NCBI RefSeq assembly: GCF_020552705.1
Contig: NZ_JAJBZG010000004.1
Coordinates: 62,001-126,000 of the forward strand
DNA length: 64,000 nt
Direction of reading: 5' to 3'
Source: Christiangramia sediminis
Lineage (GTDB): Bacteria > Bacteroidota > Bacteroidia > Flavobacteriales > Flavobacteriaceae
Below the pieces are notes generated by a model, which saw nothing but the letters and a program-made list of their open reading frames with translations, made no database searches and was not told where the DNA came from. The position numbers and the translations under genes are program-made. Shown in pieces: positions 41,789 to 51,509 of the stretch; the first letter of the stretch is position 1; every line of letters begins with the position of its first letter.

Positions 41789-42994
41789 ATGGGGAAATTA
41801 TTTAGATCTTATTTTGAATCCTTTGGAGGCTTAAGAAAAGAAATCTGGCTTTTATCGCTTATTACGCTCATTAACAGGGCAGGCACCATGGTCATTCCTT
41901 TTCTTTCTCTTTATCTAACCAGGAACAGAGGTTTTAGCCTGGAAGAAGTTGGCTGGATCCTTACTTTCTTTGGGCTTGGCTCGGTAACCGGTTCATGGCT
42001 TGGTGGTAAGCTAACAGATAAAATAGGACATTATAAAACTATGGCGTTAAGCCTTATTTTATCCTCAATATTATTCGTTTTACTCCAGTTCCCTTCTACT
42101 TTCTGGTCTATATGTATTGGGATCTACCTGGTAATGACCGTGGCAGATATTTTTAGACCGGCAGTTTTTGTGGCTATAAATGCCTATAGCAAACCCGAAA
42201 ATCGAACCAGATCTGTAACTCTTATTAGGCTTGCCATAAACCTGGGATTTTCAGCAGGACCGGCTGTGGGCGGATTTATAATTGCCACCGCAGGTTACAA
42301 CGGACTTTTTTGGGTAGACGGTCTTACCTGTCTAGCGGCGGGGATCTTACTTCTCAAACTTTTACATCCTAAACGAGCTAGGGTAGAGCCTGAAGATATT
42401 ATTGTTCAGGCGAAATCTGCCATGCAGGATAAACTCTATTTAATTTTCATCCTGGCCATGATGATCTTTGGATTTATCTTTATCCAGTATTTTTCCACTA
42501 TGCCGTTATTCTATGCAGATCATCACGCCCTTACTGAATTTGAGATCGGGCTCTTATTAGGACTTAACGGACTCACAATTTTTCTCTTTGAAATGCCGCT
42601 CATAAAGTTTATGGAAAACAGAAAACATTCTGTCACGGGCTATGTGATCTTCGGAACTATCCTCACTGGATTGAGCTTTTTAGTGATCAACTTAACCGAC
42701 TGGGTGGGAGTTCTCATTGTGGGAATGTTATTAGTCACCATCGGGGAAATGATCGCATTCCCATTTTCCAATAGTTTTGCTTTGAAACGATCTGATGGTA
42801 AAAAAAGAGGATCCTATATGGCTCTTTACAGCATCGCTTTTTCCGTAAGTCATATTTTTGGACATAACTCCGGGATGCAGCTTATAGATAATTTTGGTTT
42901 TAAATTCACCTGGTATACCATGCTCGCATTCGCTATTGTTGCATGTATATTATTATTGATTTTGAAAGGATTGCTGAAAAAAGAAACAGTTTAA
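41789..42994 (+). CDS. Major facilitator superfamily transporter
   Basis: 401 residues with twelve predicted spans. The loop 2-3 motif of MFS, GKLTDKIGHYKTM, is present, as is a weaker copy in the second half. Substrate cannot be read from the sequence; the family includes drug exporters. -7 box TAATTTTG (41764-41771) lies 17 nt before the ATG. It overlaps the next gene by 4 nt at the stop codons. Confidence 0.87.
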   Translation: MGKLFRSYFESFGGLRKEIWLLSLITLINRAGTMVIPFLSLYLTRNRGFSLEEVGWILTFFGLGSVTGSWLGGKLTDKIGHYKTMALSLILSSILFVLLQFPSTFWSICIGIYLVMTVADIFRPAVFVAINAYSKPENRTRSVTLIRLAINLGFSAGPAVGGFIIATAGYNGLFWVDGLTCLAAGILLLKLLHPKRARVEPEDIIVQAKSAMQDKLYLIFILAMMIFGFIFIQYFSTMPLFYADHHALTEFEIGLLLGLNGLTIFLFEMPLIKFMENRKHSVTGYVIFGTILTGLSFLVINLTDWVGVLIVGMLLVTIGEMIAFPFSNSFALKRSDGKKRGSYMALYSIAFSVSHIFGHNSGMQLIDNFGFKFTWYTMLAFAIVACILLLILKGLLKKETV

Positions 42995-44415
42995 TTTTCT
43001 TCAGCATTTTCACTAAAGAACTTAGATTCTCCCAGATATTTCTTTATGATCTGATTATATTCTTCTGAAAATTGTAAATCTAAAGCCCCCTCAATATTAT
43101 AAAGGGATTCCATATCATCATATCCGGTTTTTAGAAGATCTTCCAGGTAAAGCAGGGCAGTTTCATAATCGCCATCACTTCCGGCAAGCGAGATAATTTT
43201 TAGATAAGCTTCAGGATCATTTTTACTGATCGCTGTTCTAAGCACGCTCATAAATATTTTAGTATCTATTGAGGCATTAGATTTAATAATGCTATCAAAC
43301 TCACGTTTAGTAAGAAAATCCAGATAACCCAAAAGGCGATAGGCCATATTTGATTTGGCATCGTTTGAACCCTTCTGAAGTTTTTCCAGTTCATCAACCT
43401 GGTATGCCCACCAACCTATATTCTGAAAATTGGCTGTCATGATATCATCAATCAGCAAATATTCATATTCTGCCTGTTGTTCTTTTTCAAAAGCTACAGC
43501 TTGATTAAAATCCCTTCTTTGAGATTTGAAACCGTCAGTTTTCTTTACGGCTTTTTTCCGATCTTCAATTTCATCTTCAAACCCAAGATCTTTATACTTT
43601 TCTTCCATTCTTTCAAGCTTTTCGAATGCCGCATAGTAATTTCTGGTTCTTCTCAAGGTCTCTGTATAGGCAACCTCATCTTCATAAAGTTTCTGGATAA
43701 ATTCCTGATCTTTTGGACGTGCACCATTCTTGATCGCCTCCAGAGTAAAACCAGACATCGCATTAGAAATAACCGAAGTATTAGGCCATTCGTCCTCTTT
43801 TCCATCGAAATAATAAACCTCAGTAGGAAAATTAAGGTTATCGTAGAATCTCAAATAACTTTCCATCTCGTAGACCATATAATCTTTATTCCCGGCTAAG
43901 CCTATAAACATATAAGGATTGTTCCTATCTAAATACTTAGGATTTACAAAAGAATTACCAATAGCCATCACCCCCGCCATTTGTTTATAGATTAATGGCA
44001 GTGCAGACCCTACCTGGGCACCTTCTCCAAGCCCGGCGGTGTAAACCATTTCAGGATCAACGGGGAATGAATTTAATACTCCATTCATCATGGCTGTTGC
44101 TGTCTTTATGATACTGTCTATTGGTTTAGATTTGAGATCGATATTAGAAGAAGCAATCAAATATTTCTGATCTTCAGCAGCCCCTCTGAATAAATTTGCC
44201 GTAGTAGCACCCCGACCCTTTGGATCAAAGACAAAAATTACCGGCCACTCCTGCCCGGGATTGTAATTTGAAGGTGTATAAAGAGCATAAGTATCTGAAC
44301 CTCCCGTGGGAATAGGAAGTGAATCTGTAACACCACCTTTAACTATTCTATATTCCTGTGCAGTTAAACTGCTCAAACTAAATACAGCAAAAACTGCCAG
44401 TAGTAATGTTCTCAT
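42991..44415 (-). CDS. Secreted esterase-like protein without catalytic Ser, TPR-like C-terminus
   Basis: 474 residues with signal peptide (LLLAVFAVFSLSSLTAQ). Residues 40-240 look like an alpha/beta hydrolase: YALYTPSNYNPGQEWPVIFVFDPKGRG and the nucleophile elbow near 128-132, which reads GLGEG where active esterases have GxSxG. The nucleophile Ser is thus missing. The C-terminal half is helical and looks like TPR-type repeats. Probably a non-enzymatic binding protein; substrate unknown. Confidence 0.65.
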   Translation of the reverse strand: MRTLLLAVFAVFSLSSLTAQEYRIVKGGVTDSLPIPTGGSDTYALYTPSNYNPGQEWPVIFVFDPKGRGATTANLFRGAAEDQKYLIASSNIDLKSKPIDSIIKTATAMMNGVLNSFPVDPEMVYTAGLGEGAQVGSALPLIYKQMAGVMAIGNSFVNPKYLDRNNPYMFIGLAGNKDYMVYEMESYLRFYDNLNFPTEVYYFDGKEDEWPNTSVISNAMSGFTLEAIKNGARPKDQEFIQKLYEDEVAYTETLRRTRNYYAAFEKLERMEEKYKDLGFEDEIEDRKKAVKKTDGFKSQRRDFNQAVAFEKEQQAEYEYLLIDDIMTANFQNIGWWAYQVDELEKLQKGSNDAKSNMAYRLLGYLDFLTKREFDSIIKSNASIDTKIFMSVLRTAISKNDPEAYLKIISLAGSDGDYETALLYLEDLLKTGYDDMESLYNIEGALDLQFSEEYNQIIKKYLGESKFFSENAEEN

Positions 44416-44462
44416 AATTTAGATAATAGGCTTAAATATATGAATTGCATCATTAATTATTC

Positions 44463-44498
44463 CATAAAAAAAACCCGTTGCGGAAACAACGGGTCTTT
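44463..44498 (-). terminator. Terminator of the DUF1328-like gene
   Basis: Stem ACCCGTTG / CAACGGGT, 6-nt loop; on the minus strand it is followed by a run of eight T. It lies just after the stop codon of the small membrane protein gene. Confidence 0.88.
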
Positions 44499-44520
44499 TG
44501 AATAAGATTCTTCTTTATTT

Positions 44521-44718
44521 TTATTTATTTACCGGCTGATATTTCAATTTTGGCTTATCTGGAAAAAACAGTTTAGCCATTAATGAAATTACAAGTAAAT
44601 CTGCAAAAATCAGGAACATTACTCGTATCACCTCTATACCGTCAAATGACAATCCGGTAAATCCAACAACTCCTGTAATCAATGCGAGTATTAAAAATAA
44701 TAATGCTTTGCTTTTCAT
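44521..44718 (-). CDS. DUF1328-like small membrane protein
   Basis: 65 residues with two membrane spans (about 5-22 and 29-50): ALLFLILALITGVVGFTGL and VMFLIFADLLVISLMAKLFF. The layout and ALLFLxxALIxGVxGF pattern resemble DUF1328/YtjA proteins, often stress-induced. Function unknown. The 215-nt interval upstream up to the Lrp gene shows no other gene. Confidence 0.65.
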   Translation of the reverse strand: MKSKALLFLILALITGVVGFTGLSFDGIEVIRVMFLIFADLLVISLMAKLFFPDKPKLKYQPVNK

Positions 44719-44933
44719 AACTTGCTCTTTTTCTTTTTCTTGCTTTCTTCTGAAACAAATTTAATTAGATATTAGACGCGTTATTCATAACAAAATTACA
44801 ATTGGATTCATTTTAACTAAAAAAAAATCACCTGATAAGTAGATGTTAATTTATGGCTCTGAAAATAAATATTTTAACAGTTAATGAACCTTTTCAGATT
44901 TAAATATTTCAGGAATATTAGGAATTTTTGAGT

Positions 44934-45386
44934 TTAGAATTCTCCCATACGTTGTTTAATGGGAGCATCTTCAATAACATTGGAAAGTATAATATGGGTT
45001 CTGGTCTCTCCGTAGGTAATTAATCTGTCTATAAGCTTCTCCAAATGCACCTGATCATGTAGAACGACTTCCATAATTATATTTTCATTCCCGGTTATTC
45101 GATAACAGTTAATCACTTCCTTAAAGCTTTTTACCGTTTCCAGAAAAGCTTTTAATCTTCCGGTAAATGCCCTTAATGTTATTACCGCTCGTAATTGATA
45201 ACCGGTTTTTTGATGCGACAGGTTTACCTTATAAGAACTTATTACCCCCGAGTCTTCCATTTTCTTAACCCGCTCTGCTACCGCAGGGGAAGTTAAACCC
45301 ACTTTTCTTCCTATTTCAGAAAAAGAGGCCCTGGCGTTTTTCTGTAATTCTTCAAGGATGGCCCAGTTTAATTTATCCAGATTCAT
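44934..45386 (-). CDS. Lrp/AsnC-family transcriptional regulator
   Basis: 150 residues: winged helix-turn-helix in 1-55 (LDKLNWAILEELQKNARASF, then IGRKVGLTSPAVAERVKKME) and the RAM ligand-binding domain in 70-150. Lrp-like proteins sense amino acids and often regulate the divergent gene and themselves. A 16-bp perfect palindrome lies in the divergent region, 46 bp before the start. Ligand unknown. Confidence 0.93.
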   Translation of the reverse strand: MNLDKLNWAILEELQKNARASFSEIGRKVGLTSPAVAERVKKMEDSGVISSYKVNLSHQKTGYQLRAVITLRAFTGRLKAFLETVKSFKEVINCYRITGNENIIMEVVLHDQVHLEKLIDRLITYGETRTHIILSNVIEDAPIKQRMGEF

Positions 45387-45431
45387 TTAAAGTATATTAG
45401 TGTAATTTATTTTAAATTTAAACATAAATAT

Positions 45432-45447
45432 ATTATTAGCTAATAAT
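45432..45447. promoter_or_regulatory. Palindromic operator candidate for the Lrp-type regulator
   Basis: ATTATTAGCTAATAAT, a perfect 16-bp palindrome in an AT-rich divergent region between the lrp-like gene and a gene of unknown function. AT-rich palindromes of about 15 bp are the usual Lrp sites. Confidence 0.55.
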
Positions 45448-45499
45448 TTTAAAGTCAAGTATGCTGACTGAATAGTAATTTAGAGAAAAATTCAGCTAA

Positions 45500-45898
45500 A
45501 TGTCTTATTTTTCAGGAAGCTCCGATAATCCCCGTCAGGCCTTATATCTTAAGGCTCGCGAGATCATGCAAATATCCCGGCATATTTCTGATTATTTGAT
45601 ACCTGATCTTGCGGTTCTGAATGAAAACGGCAATGAAGATAAACATGTATATTTTACAGGTGATATTATAAGGCATTCTAACTCACTCATTCCTAATATC
45701 ATAAAAGCTGAAAATGAATTCTTTCAGGATTCCAGAGCACAATATATAAATGCTATTGGAAAATTAACTGATCGGCTTTCCAGAAATTGTGAAAGACTGG
45801 AGTTTACTAACAGCAATGGTCGTGAGTTTGTATGGCTCCTGAAAAAAGAAATTCAAAAGTTCAAAAAGCTTCAACGTGTCTGGAAACTAACATTATAA
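45500..45898 (+). CDS. Protein of unknown function, possible Lrp target
   Basis: 132 residues, soluble and predicted mostly helical. LKAREIMQISRHISDYLIPD near the start and KLTDRLSRNCERLEFT in the second half suggest a helical bundle. I recognise no family. It is divergent from the Lrp-type regulator and shares the palindromic site with it, which makes it a candidate target. The start is the first ATG after the palindrome. Confidence 0.6.
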   Translation: MSYFSGSSDNPRQALYLKAREIMQISRHISDYLIPDLAVLNENGNEDKHVYFTGDIIRHSNSLIPNIIKAENEFFQDSRAQYINAIGKLTDRLSRNCERLEFTNSNGREFVWLLKKEIQKFKKLQRVWKLTL

Positions 45899-46053
45899 AC
45901 AGACTATTTATTCCTTTTTATTTGCCTAATTATATTTTCTTTCCTCCTGGTAATATCTGCATAAGCACTGATACTGAGGGATTTTTAATTAGCTTTGTAC
46001 TTATCTTTTAGTAGATCCAATTTAAACTGAAGTTGTATTTTAATTGATGAAGA

Positions 46054-46527
46054 ATGAGTGATCATTGGAAGCGACATCCGGAGTTCGAGGATTTAGAGAT
46101 CAAGGCAGACGGCTCTGAATTGAAATTTAATGGAAAACTCCTAAATATTAAAGATCGTAAAGGAAAAACCGGAAAAATTCTGAAGACAGTCTATTTCAAA
46201 AAATCTTACTATTCAGTACCCAAGTTAATACTCGAAACTTATAGCGGGAAAATGCCCGAAGGTCGGCATTATGCTACTTATAAGGATAGCAACATAGAAA
46301 ATTTACATCCAAACAATCTATACTGGAGCAAAACCCACCACATCACAAAAGAAAGAAAATTTGAAAATGACCTCAAGCTGAGTAAGCTAACTAAAGATCA
46401 AACTTATTCTGCTTTAGTAAGTCATTCTAAAGGTATTCCAATTTCAAATATCGCAAAGAATTATAAAGTTTCAGACATGACTGTTTACCGGGCAATTCAA
46501 CGACTTAAGAGAAAACTTCAAAAATAG
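46054..46527 (+). CDS. HNH-derived protein with C-terminal helix-turn-helix
   Basis: 157 residues. VPKLILETYSGKMPEGRHYA, then DSNIENLHPNNLYW, aligns with homing HNH endonucleases of the phage type, where the same stretch reads V-x-x-L-V-x-x-x-F-x-G...CHxDGNxxNNxxxNLxW. The metal-binding His of that motif (CH-D) is replaced (YATYKD), so cleavage is unlikely. The C-terminal part (PISNIAKNYKVSDMTVYRAIQRLKR) is a helix-turn-helix. Probably a DNA-binding protein derived from a mobile nuclease. -7 box TAGCTTTG at 45990-45997. Confidence 0.6.
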   Translation: MSDHWKRHPEFEDLEIKADGSELKFNGKLLNIKDRKGKTGKILKTVYFKKSYYSVPKLILETYSGKMPEGRHYATYKDSNIENLHPNNLYWSKTHHITKERKFENDLKLSKLTKDQTYSALVSHSKGIPISNIAKNYKVSDMTVYRAIQRLKRKLQK

Positions 46528-46582
46528 ATTTTTTTAATGGTCCTTCTTGCCAAGGATCTTGCATTACACCTTCTTTAAAGTA

Positions 46583-46620
46583 AAACCTCCCGGATTATAA
46601 AAAATGGGAGGTTTAGTTTT
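46583..46620 (+). terminator. Terminator after the HNH-derived gene
   Basis: Stem AAACCTCCC / GGGAGGTTT, 14-nt loop, followed by TAGTTTT. The next interval holds the short direct repeats described separately. Confidence 0.75.
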
Positions 46621-46648
46621 ATAAAGATCATGCTTTCACTTTGCTCAG

Positions 46649-46758
46649 CGGGATAAGCGATCCACACATCTTTTACCAAAAAAAGTTCATTTAAAGAGAA
46701 GATCCCGCTCATCGGGATAAGCGATTCACACACTTTTCCAGCATCAGCTGGAAAAGTG
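46649..46758. repeat. Direct repeat pair and hairpin downstream of icmF
   Basis: CGGGATAAGCGATYCACACA occurs twice (46649 and 46713), 64 bp apart, each followed by a T run. The second copy runs into a perfect 12-bp hairpin, CACTTTTCCAGC / GCTGGAAAAGTG with a 4-nt loop (46731-46758), 9 bp from the icmF stop codon. No gene is present. The hairpin lacks a T tail on the icmF side. Confidence 0.75.
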
Positions 46759-46767
46759 GCTCTCTGC

Positions 46768-49700
46768 TTACATATTTCGTCGATACTGTCCTCCTACTTC
46801 AAATAAGGCATAAGTGATCTGTCCCAGCGAACAAACTTTGGTGGCTTCCATAAGCTCTTCAAAAAGATTCTCATTATTCACCGCGGCTTTCTGGATTTTT
46901 TCGAGGGTCGCCTCAGCTTTGGATTCTTTGGCTTTATGAAGGGTCTCCAAGGTTTTGATCTGAGCTTCTTTTTCCTCTTCAGTTGCTCTAATAACTTCTC
47001 CCGGAGTTACCGTTGGAGAACCTGTTGAGCTTAAGAAAGTATTTACCCCAATAATTGGATAATCTCCGTTATGTTTTAAAGTTTCGTAATAAAGACTTTC
47101 TTCCTGGATCTTCCCACGCTGATACATGGTTTCCATTGCGCCTAACACGCCTCCTCTTTCCGTAATTCTGTCAAATTCAGTGAGAACTGCTTCTTCTACC
47201 AGGTCTGTAAGCTCTTCAATAATAAAAGATCCCTGAATAGGATTCTCATTCTTGGTAAGACCTAATTCTTTATTAATGATGAGCTGAATTGCCATTGCTC
47301 TTCTTACCGAAGCTTCTGTAGGTGTGGTAATCGCTTCATCATAGGCATTTGTGTGCAATGAATTACAGTTATCATAGATCGCATACAATGCTTGCAGCGT
47401 CGTTCTAATATCATTAAAATCGATCTCCTGTGCGTGTAGGGATCTACCTGAAGTCTGTATATGATATTTCAGCATTTGAGCACGAGAGTTTGCACCGTAT
47501 TTATGCTTTAATGCTTTAGACCAGATCCTCCTGGCTACACGACCAATCACGGCATATTCAGGATCTACCCCATTGGAAAAGAAGAAAGATAAATTCGGTC
47601 CGAATTTATTGATATCCATTCCACGGCTTAGATAATATTCCACGTAAGTGAAGCCATTCGCCAAAGTAAAAGCCAGCTGTGTAATTGGGTTTGCACCTGC
47701 TTCCGCAATATGATATCCTGAAATTGATACGGAATAAAAATTCCTTACTTTTTCTTCTATGAAATATTCCTGAACATCTCCCATTAACCTAAGCGCAAAT
47801 TCAGTAGAGAAAATACAGGTATTCTGCGCCTGATCTTCTTTTAAAATATCTGCCTGAACAGTTCCACGAACCACGCTGATAGTTTCAGCTTTTATCTTTT
47901 CGTAAACATCTTTCGGCAAGATCTGATCTCCGGTCAAACCTAAAAGCATCAATCCAAGTCCATTATTTCCTTCCGGAAGCTCTCCTTTATAAGATGGCCG
48001 GTCTATATCATTATCATCATAAAGCTCTTTCAGCTTTGCTTCCACCTTATCTTCAAGTCCGTTTTCCTTGATATATTTTTCACAATTCTGGTCTATGGCA
48101 GCATTCATAAAAAATCCAAGTAACATCGGCGCAGGACCATTGATGGTCATACTTACCGAAGTCATTGCATCGGCAAGATCAAATCCTGAGTACAATTTCT
48201 TGGCATCATCCAAACAGCAAATTGAAACACCTGAATTCCCGATTTTACCGTAAATGTCCGGACGATGATCCGGGTCGTTACCGTAAAGAGTAACCGAATC
48301 AAAAGCTGTGGAAAGTCTTTTTGCTGGAAGTCCCGCACTTACATAATGAAAACGCCTGTTGGTTCTTTCCGGGCCACCTTCCCCGGCAAACATCCTGGTT
48401 GGATCTTCACCTGTTCTTTTGAAAGGATACAATCCAGCAGTGTAAGGAAACTCTCCAGGTACATTCTCCTGAAGACACCATAAAAGGATATCTCCCCAGG
48501 CTTTATATTTTGGCAAGGCCACTTTCGGAATCTGCGTATGAGAAAGTGATTCGGTATGTGTATCTATTTTGATCTCTTTATCACGAACCTTAAAACTATA
48601 AACAGGCTCTCTATATTTCGTAACCTTTTCATTCCAGGCAATGATCATCTCCCAGTTATAAGGATCAAGATCCATTTTGGTCTTATCAAATTCAGCAAAA
48701 AGTAATTTTAGAAAATCAGATTGAGAATCCTCTGCTATTTCATAAATCTCGTCCTGATCTATTCCATTTTTACCTAAATATTTATGCTGATCTTCTCCGA
48801 ATTCAGTCTTGATTCCGGCAACAGTTTCTATGGTCTTATAGATCCCATAAAGTCTTTGCGCCACATCAACCTGAGCATTAGCTTTTTCATCATAACCTCT
48901 GTTATTTTCAGCTATTTCAGAAAGATAACGTGTACGTTTTGGCGGGATCACAAAGATCTTTTCGCTCATCTCTTTCGAAATTTCAAAAGTAGATGAAAGT
49001 CCGGATTTGGTCTTTTCTTCAACCTCGTCCATAATGCTTTTATACAGAGTATTCATCCCCGGATCGTTGAACTGGGATGCGATGGTTCCAAAAACAGGAA
49101 GTGTTTCCGCATCTGAATGCCATAATTGGTGATTTCGCTGGTATTGTTTTTTCACATCTCTCAATGCATCCTGAGCTCCTCGTTTATCAAATTTGTTGAT
49201 GGCAACCAGGTCGGCAAAATCAAGCATATCGATCTTTTCAAGCTGAGTTGCAGCACCAAATTCAGGAGTCATTACATAAAGTGAAACATCTGAATGGTCT
49301 AAGATTTCTGTATCACTCTGACCAATTCCCGACGTTTCCAGAATTATAAGATCAAAACCTGAAGCTTTCAATACATCAACCGCTTCCGCAACATATTTGG
49401 AAAGCGCAAGGTTTGCCTGTCTCGTCGCCAGAGATCGCATATAAACCCGCTCATGGTTGATAGAATTCATACGGATTCTATCTCCCAATAAGGCACCACC
49501 GGTTTTCTTTTTTGAAGGATCTACGGAAACAATCCCGATGTGTTTATCTGGAAAATCCATTAAGAATCTCCTTACCAACTCATCCACCAAACTAGATTTC
49601 CCGGAACCACCCGTACCGGTAATTCCTAAAACTGGTGTTTTTTCTGTATCGTAATTTTCTTTATTGAAATATTTTTTAAACTCCTCATGCCTATTTTCTG

Positions 49701-50223
49701 CGAGAGAAATAAGCCTAGCGATGGTTGTTACTTCTTTCTTCTTTAAGTTCTCCTCAACTTTTTCAGTTTCCTGCAATTCTGGAACCTCATTATCCACTCT
49801 CTTGATCATGTCATTGATCATTCCCTGCAGTCCCATCTCTCTACCATCATCTGGAGCGTAGATCCTATCGATCCCATAATCCATCAATTCCTTGATCTCT
49901 TCCGGAAGGATTACTCCACCTCCACCTCCAAAGATCTTGATATGACCTGCTCCTTTTTCATTTAGCAAGTCATACATATATTTAAAATACTCTGTATGGC
50001 CACCCTGATACGAAGTCATGGCTATGGCCTGAGCATCCTCCTGAATTGCACAATTTACCACTTCTTCCACACTACGATCGTGCCCAAGATGTATTACCTC
50101 AACACCGGTAGCCTGAATAATACGACGCATGATATTGATCGCTGCATCGTGACCATCAAAAAGTGAAGCGGCAGTTACAATTCTTATTTTATTTTTAGGT
50201 TTATAGGGACTTTGTTGTTCCAT
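46768..50223 (-). CDS. icmF: Fused isobutyryl-CoA mutase / GTPase (IcmF)
   Basis: 1151 residues with the four-part IcmF order: B12-binding domain (DGHDAA at 23-28, His25 as the lower cobalt ligand; later SYQGGH), a MeaB-like G-domain ([43 protein letters not shown]), a linker, and the acyl-CoA mutase barrel with [20 protein letters not shown] and [17 protein letters not shown]. It interconverts isobutyryl-CoA and n-butyryl-CoA, and related acyl-CoA, with adenosylcobalamin. The attached G-domain makes a separate MeaB unnecessary. Cytosolic, monocistronic. Confidence 0.95.
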   Translation of the reverse strand: MEQQSPYKPKNKIRIVTAASLFDGHDAAINIMRRIIQATGVEVIHLGHDRSVEEVVNCAIQEDAQAIAMTSYQGGHTEYFKYMYDLLNEKGAGHIKIFGGGGGVILPEEIKELMDYGIDRIYAPDDGREMGLQGMINDMIKRVDNEVPELQETEKVEENLKKKEVTTIARLISLAENRHEEFKKYFNKENYDTEKTPVLGITGTGGSGKSSLVDELVRRFLMDFPDKHIGIVSVDPSKKKTGGALLGDRIRMNSINHERVYMRSLATRQANLALSKYVAEAVDVLKASGFDLIILETSGIGQSDTEILDHSDVSLYVMTPEFGAATQLEKIDMLDFADLVAINKFDKRGAQDALRDVKKQYQRNHQLWHSDAETLPVFGTIASQFNDPGMNTLYKSIMDEVEEKTKSGLSSTFEISKEMSEKIFVIPPKRTRYLSEIAENNRGYDEKANAQVDVAQRLYGIYKTIETVAGIKTEFGEDQHKYLGKNGIDQDEIYEIAEDSQSDFLKLLFAEFDKTKMDLDPYNWEMIIAWNEKVTKYREPVYSFKVRDKEIKIDTHTESLSHTQIPKVALPKYKAWGDILLWCLQENVPGEFPYTAGLYPFKRTGEDPTRMFAGEGGPERTNRRFHYVSAGLPAKRLSTAFDSVTLYGNDPDHRPDIYGKIGNSGVSICCLDDAKKLYSGFDLADAMTSVSMTINGPAPMLLGFFMNAAIDQNCEKYIKENGLEDKVEAKLKELYDDNDIDRPSYKGELPEGNNGLGLMLLGLTGDQILPKDVYEKIKAETISVVRGTVQADILKEDQAQNTCIFSTEFALRLMGDVQEYFIEEKVRNFYSVSISGYHIAEAGANPITQLAFTLANGFTYVEYYLSRGMDINKFGPNLSFFFSNGVDPEYAVIGRVARRIWSKALKHKYGANSRAQMLKYHIQTSGRSLHAQEIDFNDIRTTLQALYAIYDNCNSLHTNAYDEAITTPTEASVRRAMAIQLIINKELGLTKNENPIQGSFIIEELTDLVEEAVLTEFDRITERGGVLGAMETMYQRGKIQEESLYYETLKHNGDYPIIGVNTFLSSTGSPTVTPGEVIRATEEEKEAQIKTLETLHKAKESKAEATLEKIQKAAVNNENLFEELMEATKVCSLGQITYALFEVGGQYRRNM

Positions 50224-50448
50224 ATTTAATAGAGTCTGAATTTTGGAGCAGCAATTTACGAAAATCGCAACGAAAAAGAGATTTTAAACTCTTATAGTAA
50301 ACAAAAATCATTTTATTGAAAAATCATGTTTACCAATCCCAAATGCAAAAACTTAATTTCATAGTCTAGATCAATGTTTTAGTATTATTATAACTATTGA
50401 AAATCCAGACGTAGCACTATAGAAATTATATTTGACAAAACTACTTCT

Positions 50449-51153
50449 ATGAAAAAGATCATCGCTCTTGCCGGCATTTTTATACTTACTTCTTGCGCTG
50501 AATTACAGCAAATTGCCACTCAACTTCCACAGGAATATGGCATAAGTGATGCTGAAATAAGTTTGGGTTTAAAACAGGCACTTCAATTCGGAATTGATAA
50601 AGAGGTAACCAGTCTGGCTAAAGAAGATGGCTTTTTCAACAATGAATTGGTGAGGATAGGACTACCACCAGAACTTCAGAAGGTTGATAAAACATTACGT
50701 GATGTGGGCCTTGATGCCCTGGCCGATGAAGGTCTTAAAGTATTGAACCGGGCAGCGGAAGATGCTGTAAGTGAAGCCATACCGGTGTTTGCAAATGCGG
50801 TTACAGAAATAAGCTTTGCTGATGCCCGTAATATCTTATTAGGTTCAGAAGATGCTGCGACCCAATATCTATCTGGCAGAACACAACAGGAGCTTTATAC
50901 CAGGTTTAATCCTATTATTAGTAATTCTCTGGACAAAGTTGGGGCTACCCAGGTCTGGACGAATATAATTCAGAAATATAATTCGCTGCCCATCACTTCA
51001 AATATAAATCCTGATCTTCCGGATTATGTAACAAACGAAGCTTTAGACGGAGTTTTTCTCATGATCGCGAAAGAAGAAAAAGAAATTAGAAGCAGCCTAT
51101 CTGCCAGAACAACAGATCTTTTACGAAAAGTATTTGCACTTCAGGATAAATAG
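50449..51153 (+). CDS. DUF4197 lipoprotein
   Basis: 234 residues with lipobox LTSC (Cys16). The rest is helical: ISLGLKQALQFGIDKEVTSLA, DGFFNNELVRIGLPPEL, and AAEDAVSEAIPVFANAVTEISFADARNIL, matching DUF4197, a periplasmic family of unknown role. -7 box TATATTTG at 50427-50434, 15 nt before the ATG. Divergent from icmF. Confidence 0.88.
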   Translation: MKKIIALAGIFILTSCAELQQIATQLPQEYGISDAEISLGLKQALQFGIDKEVTSLAKEDGFFNNELVRIGLPPELQKVDKTLRDVGLDALADEGLKVLNRAAEDAVSEAIPVFANAVTEISFADARNILLGSEDAATQYLSGRTQQELYTRFNPIISNSLDKVGATQVWTNIIQKYNSLPITSNINPDLPDYVTNEALDGVFLMIAKEEKEIRSSLSARTTDLLRKVFALQDK

Positions 51154-51290
51154 GTATTTACCTACATTCTATAATTTTTTAACAGTTTCCCCCTATTTTT
51201 CCCACTAATTTAGAACAAACTTAACTACATGTTATTAAAATATAAAGCAGTGTCTGTTTAGCTTTGTTCCTGTGAAATGATTGATGTTGA

Positions 51291-51509
51291 ATGAACAGAT
51301 TAAAAATTGCCATGTTTAGAATTTTTGAAAATAAAACCAGGGAAGAACGGCTTTGTGAAAAGTATTCAAGGCTTATGCACCGGGCTTATAAAATTGCTCT
51401 TATAGATAAAGATAAAAGCGATCGGCTAAACTATAGAGCCAGAAAAATTATGGCTGAATTAAGAAGAATGAATTGCAGCCTGGTTGAAGTTAGGAGTGAA
51501 ACTGCTTAA
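51291..51509 (+). CDS. Lacal_2735-type small protein
   Basis: 72 residues, basic and helical. REERLCEKYSRLMHRAYKIALIDKDKSD followed by RKIMAEL is typical of short Bacteroidota proteins called the Lacal_2735 family (recollection); function unknown. -7 box TAGCTTTG at 51259-51266. Its last 20 nt overlap the convergent BtuF-like gene. Confidence 0.6.
   Translation: MNRLKIAMFRIFENKTREERLCEKYSRLMHRAYKIALIDKDKSDRLNYRARKIMAELRRMNCSLVEVRSETA

Noticed and set aside
46054-46527. Active homing endonuclease or intron
   Set aside because: The metal-binding His/Asp of the HNH motif are replaced and no interrupted host gene or intron ends are visible.
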